From an uncultured Oscillospiraceae bacterium (lineage in GTDB: Bacteria; Bacillota; Clostridia; Oscillospirales; Oscillospiraceae), in assembly GCA_947632155.1 (NCBI GenBank), contig CANROF010000019.1, positions 1 to 41,877 on the forward strand: a DNA stretch of 41,877 nucleotides, read 5' to 3'. Shown one piece after another: positions 24,058 to 31,233 of this stretch. Position numbers and translations under genes: made by a program. Below the pieces are notes generated by a model. That model was not told the origin of the DNA and did no database searches. It saw only the letters and a list, made by a program, of their open reading frames with translations. The first letter of the stretch is position 1. Each line of letters opens with the position of its first letter.

Positions 24058-24963
24058 ATGTCCCGATACAGGATAATTTCAGACGGCTCCTGCGACCTGC
24101 CCGAGGAGCTGGCGCGGGAGGCGGATATCCACATCGTCCCGTTTTACGTCACCATGGACGACAGGACGTATATTAAGGAGAACGTGGACATATCCAAGTC
24201 CGATTTCTACAAATGGATGGTGGAGCACCCGGACAAGTTCCCCAAGAGCTCCATGCCCCCCACCAACGACTTTTTGGAGGCCTTCGAGGACGCGGCAAAG
24301 GCCGGCGAGGACATCATCTGCATCACCATAACCCGCAAGTTCTCCTCCTGCTACGACGTGGCCGTGGCGGCAAAGGAGCTTCTGCTGGACGAGTACCCGG
24401 AGCGGCGGGTGGCGGTCATCGACTCCACCGTGGACACGGTGCTCCAGGGGCTTGCGGTCCTGGAATTATGCAAGCTCCGGGACGCCGGGTTCGACTTTGA
24501 CGAGTCGGTCCGGCGGCTGGAGGCCATCCTCCCCACCGGGCGGATCTTCTTCACCGTAGGCAATCTCGATTACCTCCGGGCCGGAGGGCGCATCGGCAAG
24601 CTGGCCGGCGTGGCCGGGGCGCTTTTGGGGATACGGCCCCTCATCACCCTCAAGGAGGGCGAGATCTTCCCCTCCGGCATCACCCGGTCCCGGAAGAAAT
24701 CCATGGACATGGTGGGCAAGCTGGCGGCCAAGTACATCTCCGAGACTTTCGCCTCCCCCGACGACTACGTGGCGGACATCGGCTACGGATACGACTACGC
24801 CGAGGGCGAGGTCTTCCGGGACAGGATCGCGGAGCACCTCTCCGACATCGGCCAAAAGCCCGCAATGCCCATCTACCACATCGGCGCGGCCATCTCCGTC
24901 CACACCGGCCCCTATCCCCTGGGCTTCTCCGCCATCAAAAAGGCGGACCTCAGAAAAGAATAA
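24058..24963 (+). CDS. DegV family protein (fatty-acid binding, FakB-like)
   Basis: The 301-residue protein shows the DegV pattern: YRIISDGSCDLPEEL at the start, KSSMPPTNDFLEAF, TITRKFSSCYDVAV and VIDSTVDTVLQG, then YLRAGGRIGKLAG and AISVHTGPYPLGF at the end. This group binds long-chain fatty acids and can supply FakA kinase. ATG 24058 is chosen because GGAGG stands just before it, while the longer TTG start at 24040 has no ribosome site. It is transcribed alone from its own promoter and ends at the hairpin 24981-25027. It differs clearly from the DegV protein at 18748-19620, so the two probably prefer different lipids or conditions. Confidence 0.9.
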   Translation: MSRYRIISDGSCDLPEELAREADIHIVPFYVTMDDRTYIKENVDISKSDFYKWMVEHPDKFPKSSMPPTNDFLEAFEDAAKAGEDIICITITRKFSSCYDVAVAAKELLLDEYPERRVAVIDSTVDTVLQGLAVLELCKLRDAGFDFDESVRRLEAILPTGRIFFTVGNLDYLRAGGRIGKLAGVAGALLGIRPLITLKEGEIFPSGITRSRKKSMDMVGKLAAKYISETFASPDDYVADIGYGYDYAEGEVFRDRIAEHLSDIGQKPAMPIYHIGAAISVHTGPYPLGFSAIKKADLRKE

Positions 24964-24966
24964 TCG

Positions 24967-24995
24967 TTGTAAATCCCGTGAAAAAGTGGTACAAT
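24967..24995 (+). promoter_or_regulatory. Promoter of the DUF362 gene, overlapping a terminator
   Basis: TTGTAA (24967-24972) and TACAAT (24990-24995) are spaced by 17 bp. The -10 lies in the first arm of the hairpin at 24981-25027, so RNA begun here would lack that arm. Confidence 0.55.
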
Positions 24996-25027
24996 GCTTC
25001 TATGCAGGAACATTGTACCGCTTTTTT
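24981..25027 (+). terminator. Terminator of the DegV gene with an embedded promoter
   Basis: AAAAAGTGGTACAATG (24981-24996) pairs with CATTGTACCGCTTTTTT (25011-25027) around a 14-base loop, ending in a T run. It stops transcripts from the DegV gene 64 bases past its stop codon. It lies 20 bases ahead of the DUF362 start. Confidence 0.8.
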
Positions 25028-25046
25028 ATGTGTCAGGAGGCGCAAT

Positions 25047-25934
25047 ATGGCAAAATCAAAGGTATATTTTACAAAAAAGCTCTCCCCGGAGACGGTGGTG
25101 GAGATGTACAGGCACCTGGGCGTCACCCTCCCCGGCAAGGTGGCCGTGAAGGTCCACTCCGGCGAGGAGGGCAACCAAAACTACCTGCGGCCGGAGTTCA
25201 TGCGGCCCATGGTGGAGCTGGTCCGCGGCACCGTGGTGGAGTGCAACACCGCCTACGACGGGGCGCGGAATTACTCGGACAGGCATCTGAAGCTCCTTCG
25301 CGACCACGGCTGGAGCGAATATTTCGACGTGGACCTTTTGGATGAGGAGGGCCCCGACGCGGCACTGGTGATTCCCGACGGCAAGGTGCTGAAGGTCAAT
25401 TTAGTGGGCAAAAAACTCTTCAACTACGACTCGCTCCTGGTGCTCTTCCACTTCAAGGGCCACCCCATGGGCGGCTACGGCGGGGCGCTGAAGCAGCTCT
25501 CCATCGGCTGTGCCTCCAGCGTGGGGAAGTGCCTCATCCACTCCGGCGGCAGGGCGGTGGACCAGAACACCATCTGGGAAAACTGCGCCCCCCAGGAGAT
25601 CTTCTGCGAGGCCATGGCCGACGCCGCCATGAGCGTCCACCGGCACTTTGAGGGCCGGGCGGCGTATGTCAGCATGATGTGCAATCTCTCCGTGGACTGC
25701 GACTGCTGCGCCGTGGCGGAGGACCCGTGCATGGCGGACATCGGTACGCTCTCCTCCCTGGACCCCGTGGCGCTGGACCGGGCGTGCCTGGACCTCATCT
25801 ACGCGGCCAAGGACGACCCCGGACAGAAGCACTTTTTGGAGCGCGTGGAATCCCGCCGCGGCGCCCACACCATCGAGGCCGCCGACGCCCTGGGCTTCGG
25901 CAGCGCCGATTACGAGCTCATCCCCGTTGACTGA
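25047..25934 (+). CDS. DUF362 domain protein (putative Fe-S protein)
   Basis: The 295-residue protein matches the DUF362 family across its length: KVYFTKKLSPETVVEMYRHLG, VAVKVHSGEEGNQNYLRPEF and the C-terminal CDCCAVAEDPC with the DIGTLSSLDPVALDRACLDL motif. The cysteines at about 218, 220, 221 and 228 may bind a metal or an Fe-S cluster, but the two 4Fe-4S ferredoxin motifs found in many longer members are absent. The function of the family is unknown. ATG 25047 follows AGGAGGCGCAAT; the longer frame from 24978 runs through the promoter and terminator and is rejected. It has its own promoter and shares no operon with its neighbours. Confidence 0.85.
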   Translation: MAKSKVYFTKKLSPETVVEMYRHLGVTLPGKVAVKVHSGEEGNQNYLRPEFMRPMVELVRGTVVECNTAYDGARNYSDRHLKLLRDHGWSEYFDVDLLDEEGPDAALVIPDGKVLKVNLVGKKLFNYDSLLVLFHFKGHPMGGYGGALKQLSIGCASSVGKCLIHSGGRAVDQNTIWENCAPQEIFCEAMADAAMSVHRHFEGRAAYVSMMCNLSVDCDCCAVAEDPCMADIGTLSSLDPVALDRACLDLIYAAKDDPGQKHFLERVESRRGAHTIEAADALGFGSADYELIPVD

Positions 25935-25963
25935 GTGCGTCGCTTCGATAAATCGTATAAAAT

Positions 25964-26005
25964 GGAGCTGTGAAAAGCCGGGCGTATGATCGCTCTTTTT
26001 CACGC
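25964..26005. repeat. Degenerate copy of the GAGCTGTGAAAAGCC hairpin
   Basis: GGAGCTGTGAAAAGCCGGGC at 25964 is identical to the first arm of the terminator at 31181-31226, and the other arm has drifted. It lies in the 97-bp gap ahead of the methyltransferase. It suggests a small hairpin repeat moved with or near the methyltransferase gene. Confidence 0.55.
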
Positions 26006-26031
26006 TAAGCGATTTGTCAAGGGGAGAAAAC

Positions 26032-26814
26032 ATGAGCTACATTGAAGATTATTATAACAGCTATGATGAGGACGGACGGTTGCTTTCCCGACATGGACAG
26101 GTGGAATACCTGACCACGATGAAATATATCCGCCGGTGTCTTGCGGGTGTGTCTGAGCCGAACATTTTAGAGGTGGGCGCGGGCACCGGGCGGTACAGCG
26201 TGACGTTGGCAAAGCAAGGCTATCGGGTGACGGCCGTGGAGCTGGTAGCGCACAATCTGGAACTGCTCAAAGCCAAATTGGACGGTTCGGAGCCGCTCAC
26301 GGCGATACAGGGCAACGCGATGGACCTGTCGGCCCTGCCGGATGGCGCCTATGACCTGACCATGCTGCTGGGACCGATGTATCACCTGTACACACGGGAG
26401 GATAAACTTAAAGCCTTGGTCGAAGCGGTGCGGGTGACAAGGCCCGGCGGGTATATACTGGTCGCCTACTGTATGAATGAGCCGACGGTCATACAGTATG
26501 TCTTTGGGCTGAACAAGCTGCATGAGGTGATGGAGCTGAACATGCTCACGCCGGATTGGCACTGTCTGAGCGAGCCCAAGGATTTGTTTGAAATGGTGCG
26601 CACGGAGGATATCGCCGCACTTGACGCGGAGCTTCCCGTGAAACGGATCAAACTGGCAGCCACTGACGGCGCGACAAACTATAAGCGGGACTATATCGAC
26701 GCCATGGACGACGACACTTTCGAAAAGTGGATGGACTATCATTTTACGATCTGCGAACGGTCCGATTTGATCGGAGCATCCCATCATACTTTGGATATCC
26801 TTCGGAAAATTTGA
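26032..26814 (+). CDS. Class I SAM-dependent methyltransferase
   Basis: The 261-residue protein has the SAM-binding motif ILEVGAGTGRYSVTLAKQGY (about 47-66) with the acidic VTAVE at the end of strand 2, then GNAMDLSALPDGAYDL and VTRPGGYILVAY, all typical of UbiE/type 11 methyltransferases. The substrate is unknown; it may be a small molecule. GGGGAGAAAAC precedes the ATG at 26032. Base use is visibly less GC-rich than in the genes on either side, and the gene is flanked by a hairpin repeat (25964) and a MITE (26841), so I infer that it was acquired horizontally. It shows no operon link. Confidence 0.87.
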   Translation: MSYIEDYYNSYDEDGRLLSRHGQVEYLTTMKYIRRCLAGVSEPNILEVGAGTGRYSVTLAKQGYRVTAVELVAHNLELLKAKLDGSEPLTAIQGNAMDLSALPDGAYDLTMLLGPMYHLYTREDKLKALVEAVRVTRPGGYILVAYCMNEPTVIQYVFGLNKLHEVMELNMLTPDWHCLSEPKDLFEMVRTEDIAALDAELPVKRIKLAATDGATNYKRDYIDAMDDDTFEKWMDYHFTICERSDLIGASHHTLDILRKI

Positions 26815-26840
26815 TAACTTCCCGTTTGTGAAGTTGTAAT

Positions 26841-26996
26841 ACTAATCCCTGATTAAAAGCTCAAACCGAGCGGCGAGGATTTTTCGCGTCAGACGAGGAA
26901 GACTGCGCAGGGAATACTTTCGTATTTCCAAGCAGGCTGACGAAGTATGGCGCGAAAAAGACCGCCGCGAATTTGAGATTTTGATCAGGGATTAGT
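26841..26996. mobile_element. MITE-like element, copy 2
   Basis: A 156-bp element closely similar to 12681-12837, with ends ACTAATCCCTGATTAAAA and TTTTGATCAGGGATTAGT. It is flanked on each side by a TA that fits a target-site duplication. The inside folds back on itself (GCGTCAGACG with GCTGACG, TTTTTCGCG with CGCGAAAAA). No protein is encoded. It lies 26 bp after the methyltransferase stop. Confidence 0.85.
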
Positions 26997-27000
26997 ATAA

Positions 27001-27039
27001 ACAGGGGCATGACCGCCCATGGGCGTGTCATGCCCCTGT
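27001..27039. terminator. Perfect hairpin between two MITE copies
   Basis: ACAGGGGCATGAC pairs perfectly with GTCATGCCCCTGT, and the loop CGCCCATGGGCGT is itself nearly self-complementary. No T run follows, so it is an unlikely intrinsic terminator on its own. It may be a processed RNA 3' end or a separate palindromic repeat. Confidence 0.4.
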
Positions 27040-27069
27040 CCGCTTTGCGTCTGCCCTCCTCTCAGCCGG

Positions 27070-27211
27070 TTATACTAATAAAATAAGGCACCGAGCGGCG
27101 AGGATTTTTCGTGTCAGACTTGGAAGATGCCGCAGGGGTCACAACGGAATTTTTTCTGGACAGCTTCAGATTTTTTTCATCCTTTTTCGTCTTCTGACCC
27201 GTTATACTAAC
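27070..27211. mobile_element. Decayed MITE copy ahead of the sigma operon
   Basis: The left part (TATACTAATA, then CACCGAGCGGCGAGGATTTTTCG and GTCAGAC) matches the two MITE copies, and the right half has diverged. TTATACTAA is found at each end in the same orientation rather than inverted. Its end (27201-27211) touches the leader of the sigma gene and may supply its promoter, for instance TATACT near 27203. The remaining bases of this 417-bp gap hold only the items listed. Confidence 0.6.
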
Positions 27212-27231
27212 AGATGCAAGGTGGTGAGCCA

Positions 27232-27765
27232 GTGGAGTACTCCGATCATGATTTGGTGCGCGGGGTGAAGGACGGGGACAAGGGCGCGCTGGATATTTTA
27301 GTCCGGCGCTGGTATCCGCGGGTTTACGGATATATCTTCAAAATCGTGGAGCACGAGCAGGACGCCTACGATCTGACCCAGGATGTCTTTATTGCCATGA
27401 TGCAAAATATCCCGAATTACCGTCCGTGGAAAAATTTCGACCATTGGCTCTTTACCATCGCGCATAACAAGTGCATGGACTTTTTTCGGATGCGAAAAAG
27501 GACCGTGCCGGAGGCCGAGGACGTTTTCGCGGACCAGGCTCCGGCGCCGCCCTTTGAGGAGGCGGCGGCGGTTTCGGTCACCGTCCGGAAGGCGCTGGGG
27601 AGTCTGCCCGCCCCACAGCGGCAGGCCGTTGTACTCCATTACTTTTATCAGCTCACCGCCGGCGAGATCGCCCGGCGCACAGGCGCCCCGCTGCCAACCG
27701 TCAAATCGCGGCTGTCCGCGGCAAAGAAAACTCTTTTCAAACTTCTGCGGGAGGATTTTCGATGA
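27232..27765 (+). CDS. ECF-type RNA polymerase sigma factor
   Basis: The 177-residue protein has sigma region 2 (about 20-85; AYDLTQDVFIAMMQN for core binding and the NFDHWLFTIAHNKCMDFFR segment) and region 4 (about 120-175; LPAPQRQAVVLHYFYQLTAGEIA with the helix-turn-helix PLPTVKSRLSAAKK). Regions 1 and 3 are absent, so it is an extracytoplasmic-function sigma factor. GTG 27232 with AAGGTGG six bases before it is preferred; the ATG at 27214 has no ribosome site. Its stop overlaps the next ATG by four bases, beginning a five-gene coupled operon ending in an ABC ATPase. It probably directs the operon's own transcription. No zinc-finger anti-sigma factor is seen. Confidence 0.92.
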   Translation: MEYSDHDLVRGVKDGDKGALDILVRRWYPRVYGYIFKIVEHEQDAYDLTQDVFIAMMQNIPNYRPWKNFDHWLFTIAHNKCMDFFRMRKRTVPEAEDVFADQAPAPPFEEAAAVSVTVRKALGSLPAPQRQAVVLHYFYQLTAGEIARRTGAPLPTVKSRLSAAKKTLFKLLREDFR

Positions 27766-28454
27766 ATGATCGCATGGAGCGGGAAATAAACCGGACGATC
27801 GAGCTGTTGCAGGCGTCGATGCCGCGCAAAAGGCCCGAGGCCGCCCTGTCGCTCCTTATCAAAACGGCCAAGAGCGAGACGGACCCTCTCCTTTTGCTGA
27901 CCCTGTTTTTGCTCTCAGCCCCGGCCGGCCTCCTTTTTTCCAGGCTCGCCTCCCCCATGATAACGGTTTTTTGCGTGAGCCCCATACCGATGCTGATTCT
28001 GTTTCACCAGTATGTGCTCCGCTCCGACCCGTCCCTGCGGGAGCTGGAGGAAACCCTCCCCTTTTCCTTTTCGGAAATGCTGGTGGGGAGGGCCGTGTGG
28101 ATCTCCGTTTATATGACCGCCGTCTTTTTGGCGCTGGCCGCGGTCCTGTCAAGCGCCTCGGGCGAGGACCTCGTGAGGCTGGCGCTGTGCGGGGCCATTC
28201 CGAACACATACCTTTGCGCCGCCCTGCTGCTCCTGGCGGCCTTTACGCGACATCAGGACGGACTGTCATTGGCCGCGGTCATTGTATGGGCCGGCATCGT
28301 CTATTGCGCTTTAGTCCTCCCCTTTGACGGCTTTTTGCTCTCCTTCCCCACCTGGGGCTACGGGTCGGTCCTGGCCGCGGGTGCGCTCTTTTACGGGCTG
28401 TGTGTCCAAAAACTCAGAAAACGGAGGTTTTTCTATGCAGTCGATATTCGCTGA
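27762..28454 (+). CDS. Multi-spanning membrane protein, possible anti-sigma partner or permease
   Basis: I do not recognise a family for this 230-residue protein. An N-terminal cytoplasmic part of about 40 residues (MNDRMEREINRTIELLQ start) is followed by about six membrane helices and a basic end. The start overlaps the sigma gene by four bases (ATGA). Position directly after an ECF sigma factor is where anti-sigma factors usually lie, and the cytoplasmic N-terminus could hold the sigma factor; it has no CxxC zinc motif. Alternatively it is a third subunit of the ABC exporter encoded downstream. Its end overlaps the next gene by 20 bp. Confidence 0.75.
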   Translation: MNDRMEREINRTIELLQASMPRKRPEAALSLLIKTAKSETDPLLLLTLFLLSAPAGLLFSRLASPMITVFCVSPIPMLILFHQYVLRSDPSLRELEETLPFSFSEMLVGRAVWISVYMTAVFLALAAVLSSASGEDLVRLALCGAIPNTYLCAALLLLAAFTRHQDGLSLAAVIVWAGIVYCALVLPFDGFLLSFPTWGYGSVLAAGALFYGLCVQKLRKRRFFYAVDIR

Positions 28455-29274
28455 GGCCCGAAAGCAGAGGTCCTTTCGGGAGGCCCGAATCGGAGCTCTG
28501 CTGGCGGTCCTTTTCCTGGCAGTATTTATCGGCATGGACCTGGCGGACCCGGATACATGGGCTCCCTGGTATTTCATCCAGCAGGACATCCGCAGATACG
28601 TGGGGGCTCTGACCGCCTTCCTGCTGGTCATCGGGCTTTCGCGCCTGATGTGCTATGAGACGGAGCGGAAGACCGCGGGCCTTATCGGGACGGCCGCCCG
28701 GGGGGCGCAGGCGACCTGGGGCGCAAAGGTGGGGCTGTCGGTCCTTTACTGCGGGTTGGTGGTGTCCGCGCTGGGGGCGGCGACGCTGGGCATCCGCAGC
28801 GCCGCCATGGGATTTCAGGGCGCGCGCCGGCCGGTGACGGACTGCGTCTATTTTGAGAGCGTCCCCATGTCCAACATCTCCTTCTGCGTCCTCCAATACG
28901 TATTTCTGTTTCTGGGGGCGCTCTATTTCGCCGGCTTTATCCTGCTGGTGGGGGCGGTGACAAAGCGCACCGCGCTCACCGTCTCCCTTTGCGGCGGGAG
29001 CTGGCTTGCGCTGCTGTGCTACCAGTTCTATTTTGTCCATTTCCTGCAAAGGTCAAGCGCTCCCGTATGCCGGGCGCTGCGGCCCGTCTGCGCCTTCGTT
29101 TTTCGCTTCAGCTTCTGCGGCTTTATGCAGTTGGAAAGCTACCGCTGGAGCGCCGCGCCGGGGTCCCTCGGACAATGGGAGGACGTCTGGAAGCCCGTCC
29201 TCTTTGTCCTGGCGGCCATTGCCGCCGAGTTTTTGGCCTTGGGGTTCCTATGGAGGCGCGGGTCAAGGACATGA
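28435..29274 (+). CDS. ABC-2-like membrane subunit, first of two
   Basis: The 279-residue protein has about six membrane helices and no strong family motif. It starts with a basic cytoplasmic stretch (MQSIFAEARKQRSFREAR), and helices run to a basic RRGSRT end, as in ABC-2 export permeases. ATG 28435 follows AACGGAGGTTTTTCT and lies inside the end of the preceding gene. Its TGA overlaps the next ATG. With the following permease and the ATPase at 29987 it probably makes an exporter or immunity complex that answers the sigma factor. Its substrate is unknown. Confidence 0.75.
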   Translation: MQSIFAEARKQRSFREARIGALLAVLFLAVFIGMDLADPDTWAPWYFIQQDIRRYVGALTAFLLVIGLSRLMCYETERKTAGLIGTAARGAQATWGAKVGLSVLYCGLVVSALGAATLGIRSAAMGFQGARRPVTDCVYFESVPMSNISFCVLQYVFLFLGALYFAGFILLVGAVTKRTALTVSLCGGSWLALLCYQFYFVHFLQRSSAPVCRALRPVCAFVFRFSFCGFMQLESYRWSAAPGSLGQWEDVWKPVLFVLAAIAAEFLALGFLWRRGSRT

Positions 29275-29990
29275 GGACAGAGCTTTTCCGAACCGTCAAG
29301 GACCCGCTCTACTGGCTTATGATCGGGTCGGGGCTTGCCGCCCGAACGGTGGCGGCGTACTTCGACAGCCTCTACAGGAGCTCCCGATTTTGGGCGTCAG
29401 CCCTTGATTTTTGGGATAAAACCGGCTCCGTCACCATGGGCCTTCTGACTTTGCTGGTCTTGATTCGACGCTTCTCCTACGATGCGGAGACAGGGGTATT
29501 TCCTGTTGTCAACAGCACCGCCTACGGCCGCCTTTCTTTGCTTTTGGCCCGGCTCGCGGGCGGAGCTATGGCGGTCATCCTGGCGGCGGCGCTCCTGTGC
29601 GGGGGAAACGCGGGGATCTCGTTTTTGCTGGGCGGCCGGATCGGGGCGCCTTACGGCTGGACAGGCTCTTTCGGCGCCAGATCGGCCGTCGCTCTGGTGG
29701 GGGTCGAGGGGTTTTTTATCGTGTCCGCGCTGGTCTGCGACCTTGCGAAAAATCAGCCCATCGCCATGAGCCTGTGCGGGCTTCCCTTTGCCGGCAGCTA
29801 TTTTATCAATTCCGGCGCGGTAAGGCCGCCGGAGGCGCTGTGGCTTTTGAAATTCGGCTTTTTTACGGAGCTTGCGCGGGGGAAGTCCATCCTGTCCTTT
29901 CCCCGGTTTTGGCTGGTCTGGTACGCGCTGCTCATTGGCATGGTATTCTTTTTTGTGCTTCGGAAGCGGAAGGAGGACTGTGAGCTGTGA
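29271..29990 (+). CDS. ABC-2-like membrane subunit, second of two
   Basis: The 239-residue protein has about six helices, a short basic N-terminus (MRTELFRTVKDPLYWLMIG) and a charged tail (FVLRKRKEDCEL). The N-terminal pattern resembles ABC-2 permease subunits. ATG 29271 overlaps the TGA of the previous gene (ATGA); an alternative ATG is at 29250, seven codons earlier. Its own TGA overlaps the GTG of the ATPase. The tight coupling of all five genes argues for a complex made in fixed amounts. Confidence 0.72.
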   Translation: MRTELFRTVKDPLYWLMIGSGLAARTVAAYFDSLYRSSRFWASALDFWDKTGSVTMGLLTLLVLIRRFSYDAETGVFPVVNSTAYGRLSLLLARLAGGAMAVILAAALLCGGNAGISFLLGGRIGAPYGWTGSFGARSAVALVGVEGFFIVSALVCDLAKNQPIAMSLCGLPFAGSYFINSGAVRPPEALWLLKFGFFTELARGKSILSFPRFWLVWYALLIGMVFFFVLRKRKEDCEL

Positions 29991-30862
29991 ATCTGGTTTT
30001 TGAAAATATCGGCAAGGTTTATAAAGAGACTGTGGCGCTGAATAGGGTAAATATTACCATGTCCAGCGGCGTCTATGGCCTGCTGGGTCCCAACGGAGCC
30101 GGGAAAACGACCATGATGAAGATCATGACCGATCTTATTCCCCCCTCAACGGGCCGGGTCCTGCTGGACGGTCAGGACATCCGCGCCATGGGGGCCGATT
30201 TCCGGAAAAAGCTGGGCTATCTGCCCCAGGACTTTGGCGTCTATCCCAACTTCACGGCGGAGCAGTTCCTGCTCTATATCGCCAGGCTCAAGGGCCTTTC
30301 CAGGTTCGAGGCCAAGCGTCAGACGGACGAGCTGCTCGTCCTGGTGGGACTCCAGGAAAAGGCCCGGAGCAGGCTGAAGGGGTTTTCAGGGGGGCAGAAG
30401 CAGCGCGTCGGCATCGCGCAGGCGCTCCTGGGCGACCCGGAGCTCCTGGTGCTGGATGAGCCGACCGCCGGGCTGGACCCGGAGGAGCGCATCCGATTTC
30501 GGGGCATCCTCAGCGGGCTGTCCCAGCAGAAGACCGTACTGCTGTCAACCCATATCGTGTCCGACGTCGAGGCCATCGCCAATCAGGTGATCTTGTTGAA
30601 AAAAGGCTCGGTATTGGATGTAAAGCGGCCCTCTGAATACCTGAAGGAAATAGAAGGCAGGGTCTGGAGCGTCACGGTCCCCGCCCAGCGCGAGGCGGAG
30701 CTGGTCAAAAAATACCCGTGCAGCAACATCATGCACACAGACGGAAAAAGCGTCGTCCGTCTCCTCTCCCACGAAAGGCCAACCCCGGACGCCGAGCCGC
30801 TCTCCCCCAATATGGAGGATATGTATGTATATTATTTCGGGCGCAATACTGAGCTCCAATAA
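29987..30862 (+). CDS. ABC transporter ATP-binding protein of the sigma operon
   Basis: The 291-residue ATPase has Walker A GPNGAGKTT (about 35-43), the Q loop in YLPQDFG, signature FSGGQKQR, Walker B LLVLDEPTAGLDP and the switch histidine in STHIVSDVEA. The C-terminal 80 residues are an extension typical of exporters of the CcmA/NatA kind. The GTG start overlaps the previous stop (GTGA). It powers the two membrane subunits upstream. With an ECF sigma factor leading the operon, the system may respond to envelope stress or a peptide. It ends 27 bp before the inverted-repeat element at 30889. Confidence 0.92.
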   Translation: MNLVFENIGKVYKETVALNRVNITMSSGVYGLLGPNGAGKTTMMKIMTDLIPPSTGRVLLDGQDIRAMGADFRKKLGYLPQDFGVYPNFTAEQFLLYIARLKGLSRFEAKRQTDELLVLVGLQEKARSRLKGFSGGQKQRVGIAQALLGDPELLVLDEPTAGLDPEERIRFRGILSGLSQQKTVLLSTHIVSDVEAIANQVILLKKGSVLDVKRPSEYLKEIEGRVWSVTVPAQREAELVKKYPCSNIMHTDGKSVVRLLSHERPTPDAEPLSPNMEDMYVYYFGRNTELQ

Positions 30863-30888
30863 AAGAATATTTTTCGGATAAGCGCCGC

Positions 30889-31170
30889 TTAAGGTGGCGG
30901 GAGTCGAATCCGCGCCGCTCCACGCGGGCCCTTTTCGGCGCTTTTCCGTTTGTCGTCGTTGCCTTGCGTCAGCAAGGCTGCCTCCTCCGCGCGGAAAATC
31001 ACTCGAAAATTGCTCCGCGTGGAGTGCGAAGCAGTTTCTGGCGAGCGGATTTCCGTCCGGGCAAGGAAAAGCCCGCAGAGAATACTTTGCGTATTGTCAA
31101 GGGCTTTGACGCCGCACGGGCGCAAATCCGCCGTCAGAAACCGACGCGCGTTCGACTCCCGTCACCTTAA
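30889..31170. mobile_element. 282-bp inverted-repeat element with tRNA-T-arm-like ends
   Basis: The ends TTAAGGTGGCGGGAGTCGAA (30889-30908) and TTCGACTCCCGTCACCTTAA (31151-31170) are inverted copies with one difference. Read outward, each end resembles the T loop and 3' acceptor strand of a tRNA (TTCGACT followed by CCCGTCACCTTA), but no full tRNA is present. The segment 31049-31133 is related to the middle of the MITE copies (GCAGAGAATACT, GTATTGTCAAG and TGACG in the same order). It fills most of the 371-bp gap between convergent genes and encodes no supported protein. Confidence 0.65.
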
Positions 31171-31172
31171 AG

Positions 31173-31226
31173 AAAAAACGCGGAGCTGTGAAAAGCCGGG
31201 CGTTCAGCGCTCTTTTCACAGCTCCG
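31173..31226 (-). terminator. Rho-independent terminator of the pyrophosphatase gene
   Basis: On the minus strand the stem CGGAGCTGTGAAAAGAG with its partner is followed by GCG and six T residues (plus-strand A run 31173-31178). It lies 8 bases past the stop codon of the pyrophosphatase. One arm recurs at 25964. Confidence 0.88.
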
Positions 31227-31233
31227 TTTCGTA

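Noticed and set aside
30889-31170. A complete tRNA gene at the inverted-repeat element.
   Set aside because: Only T-loop and acceptor-like sequences are present at the ends; no D arm, anticodon arm or full acceptor pairing could be assembled.
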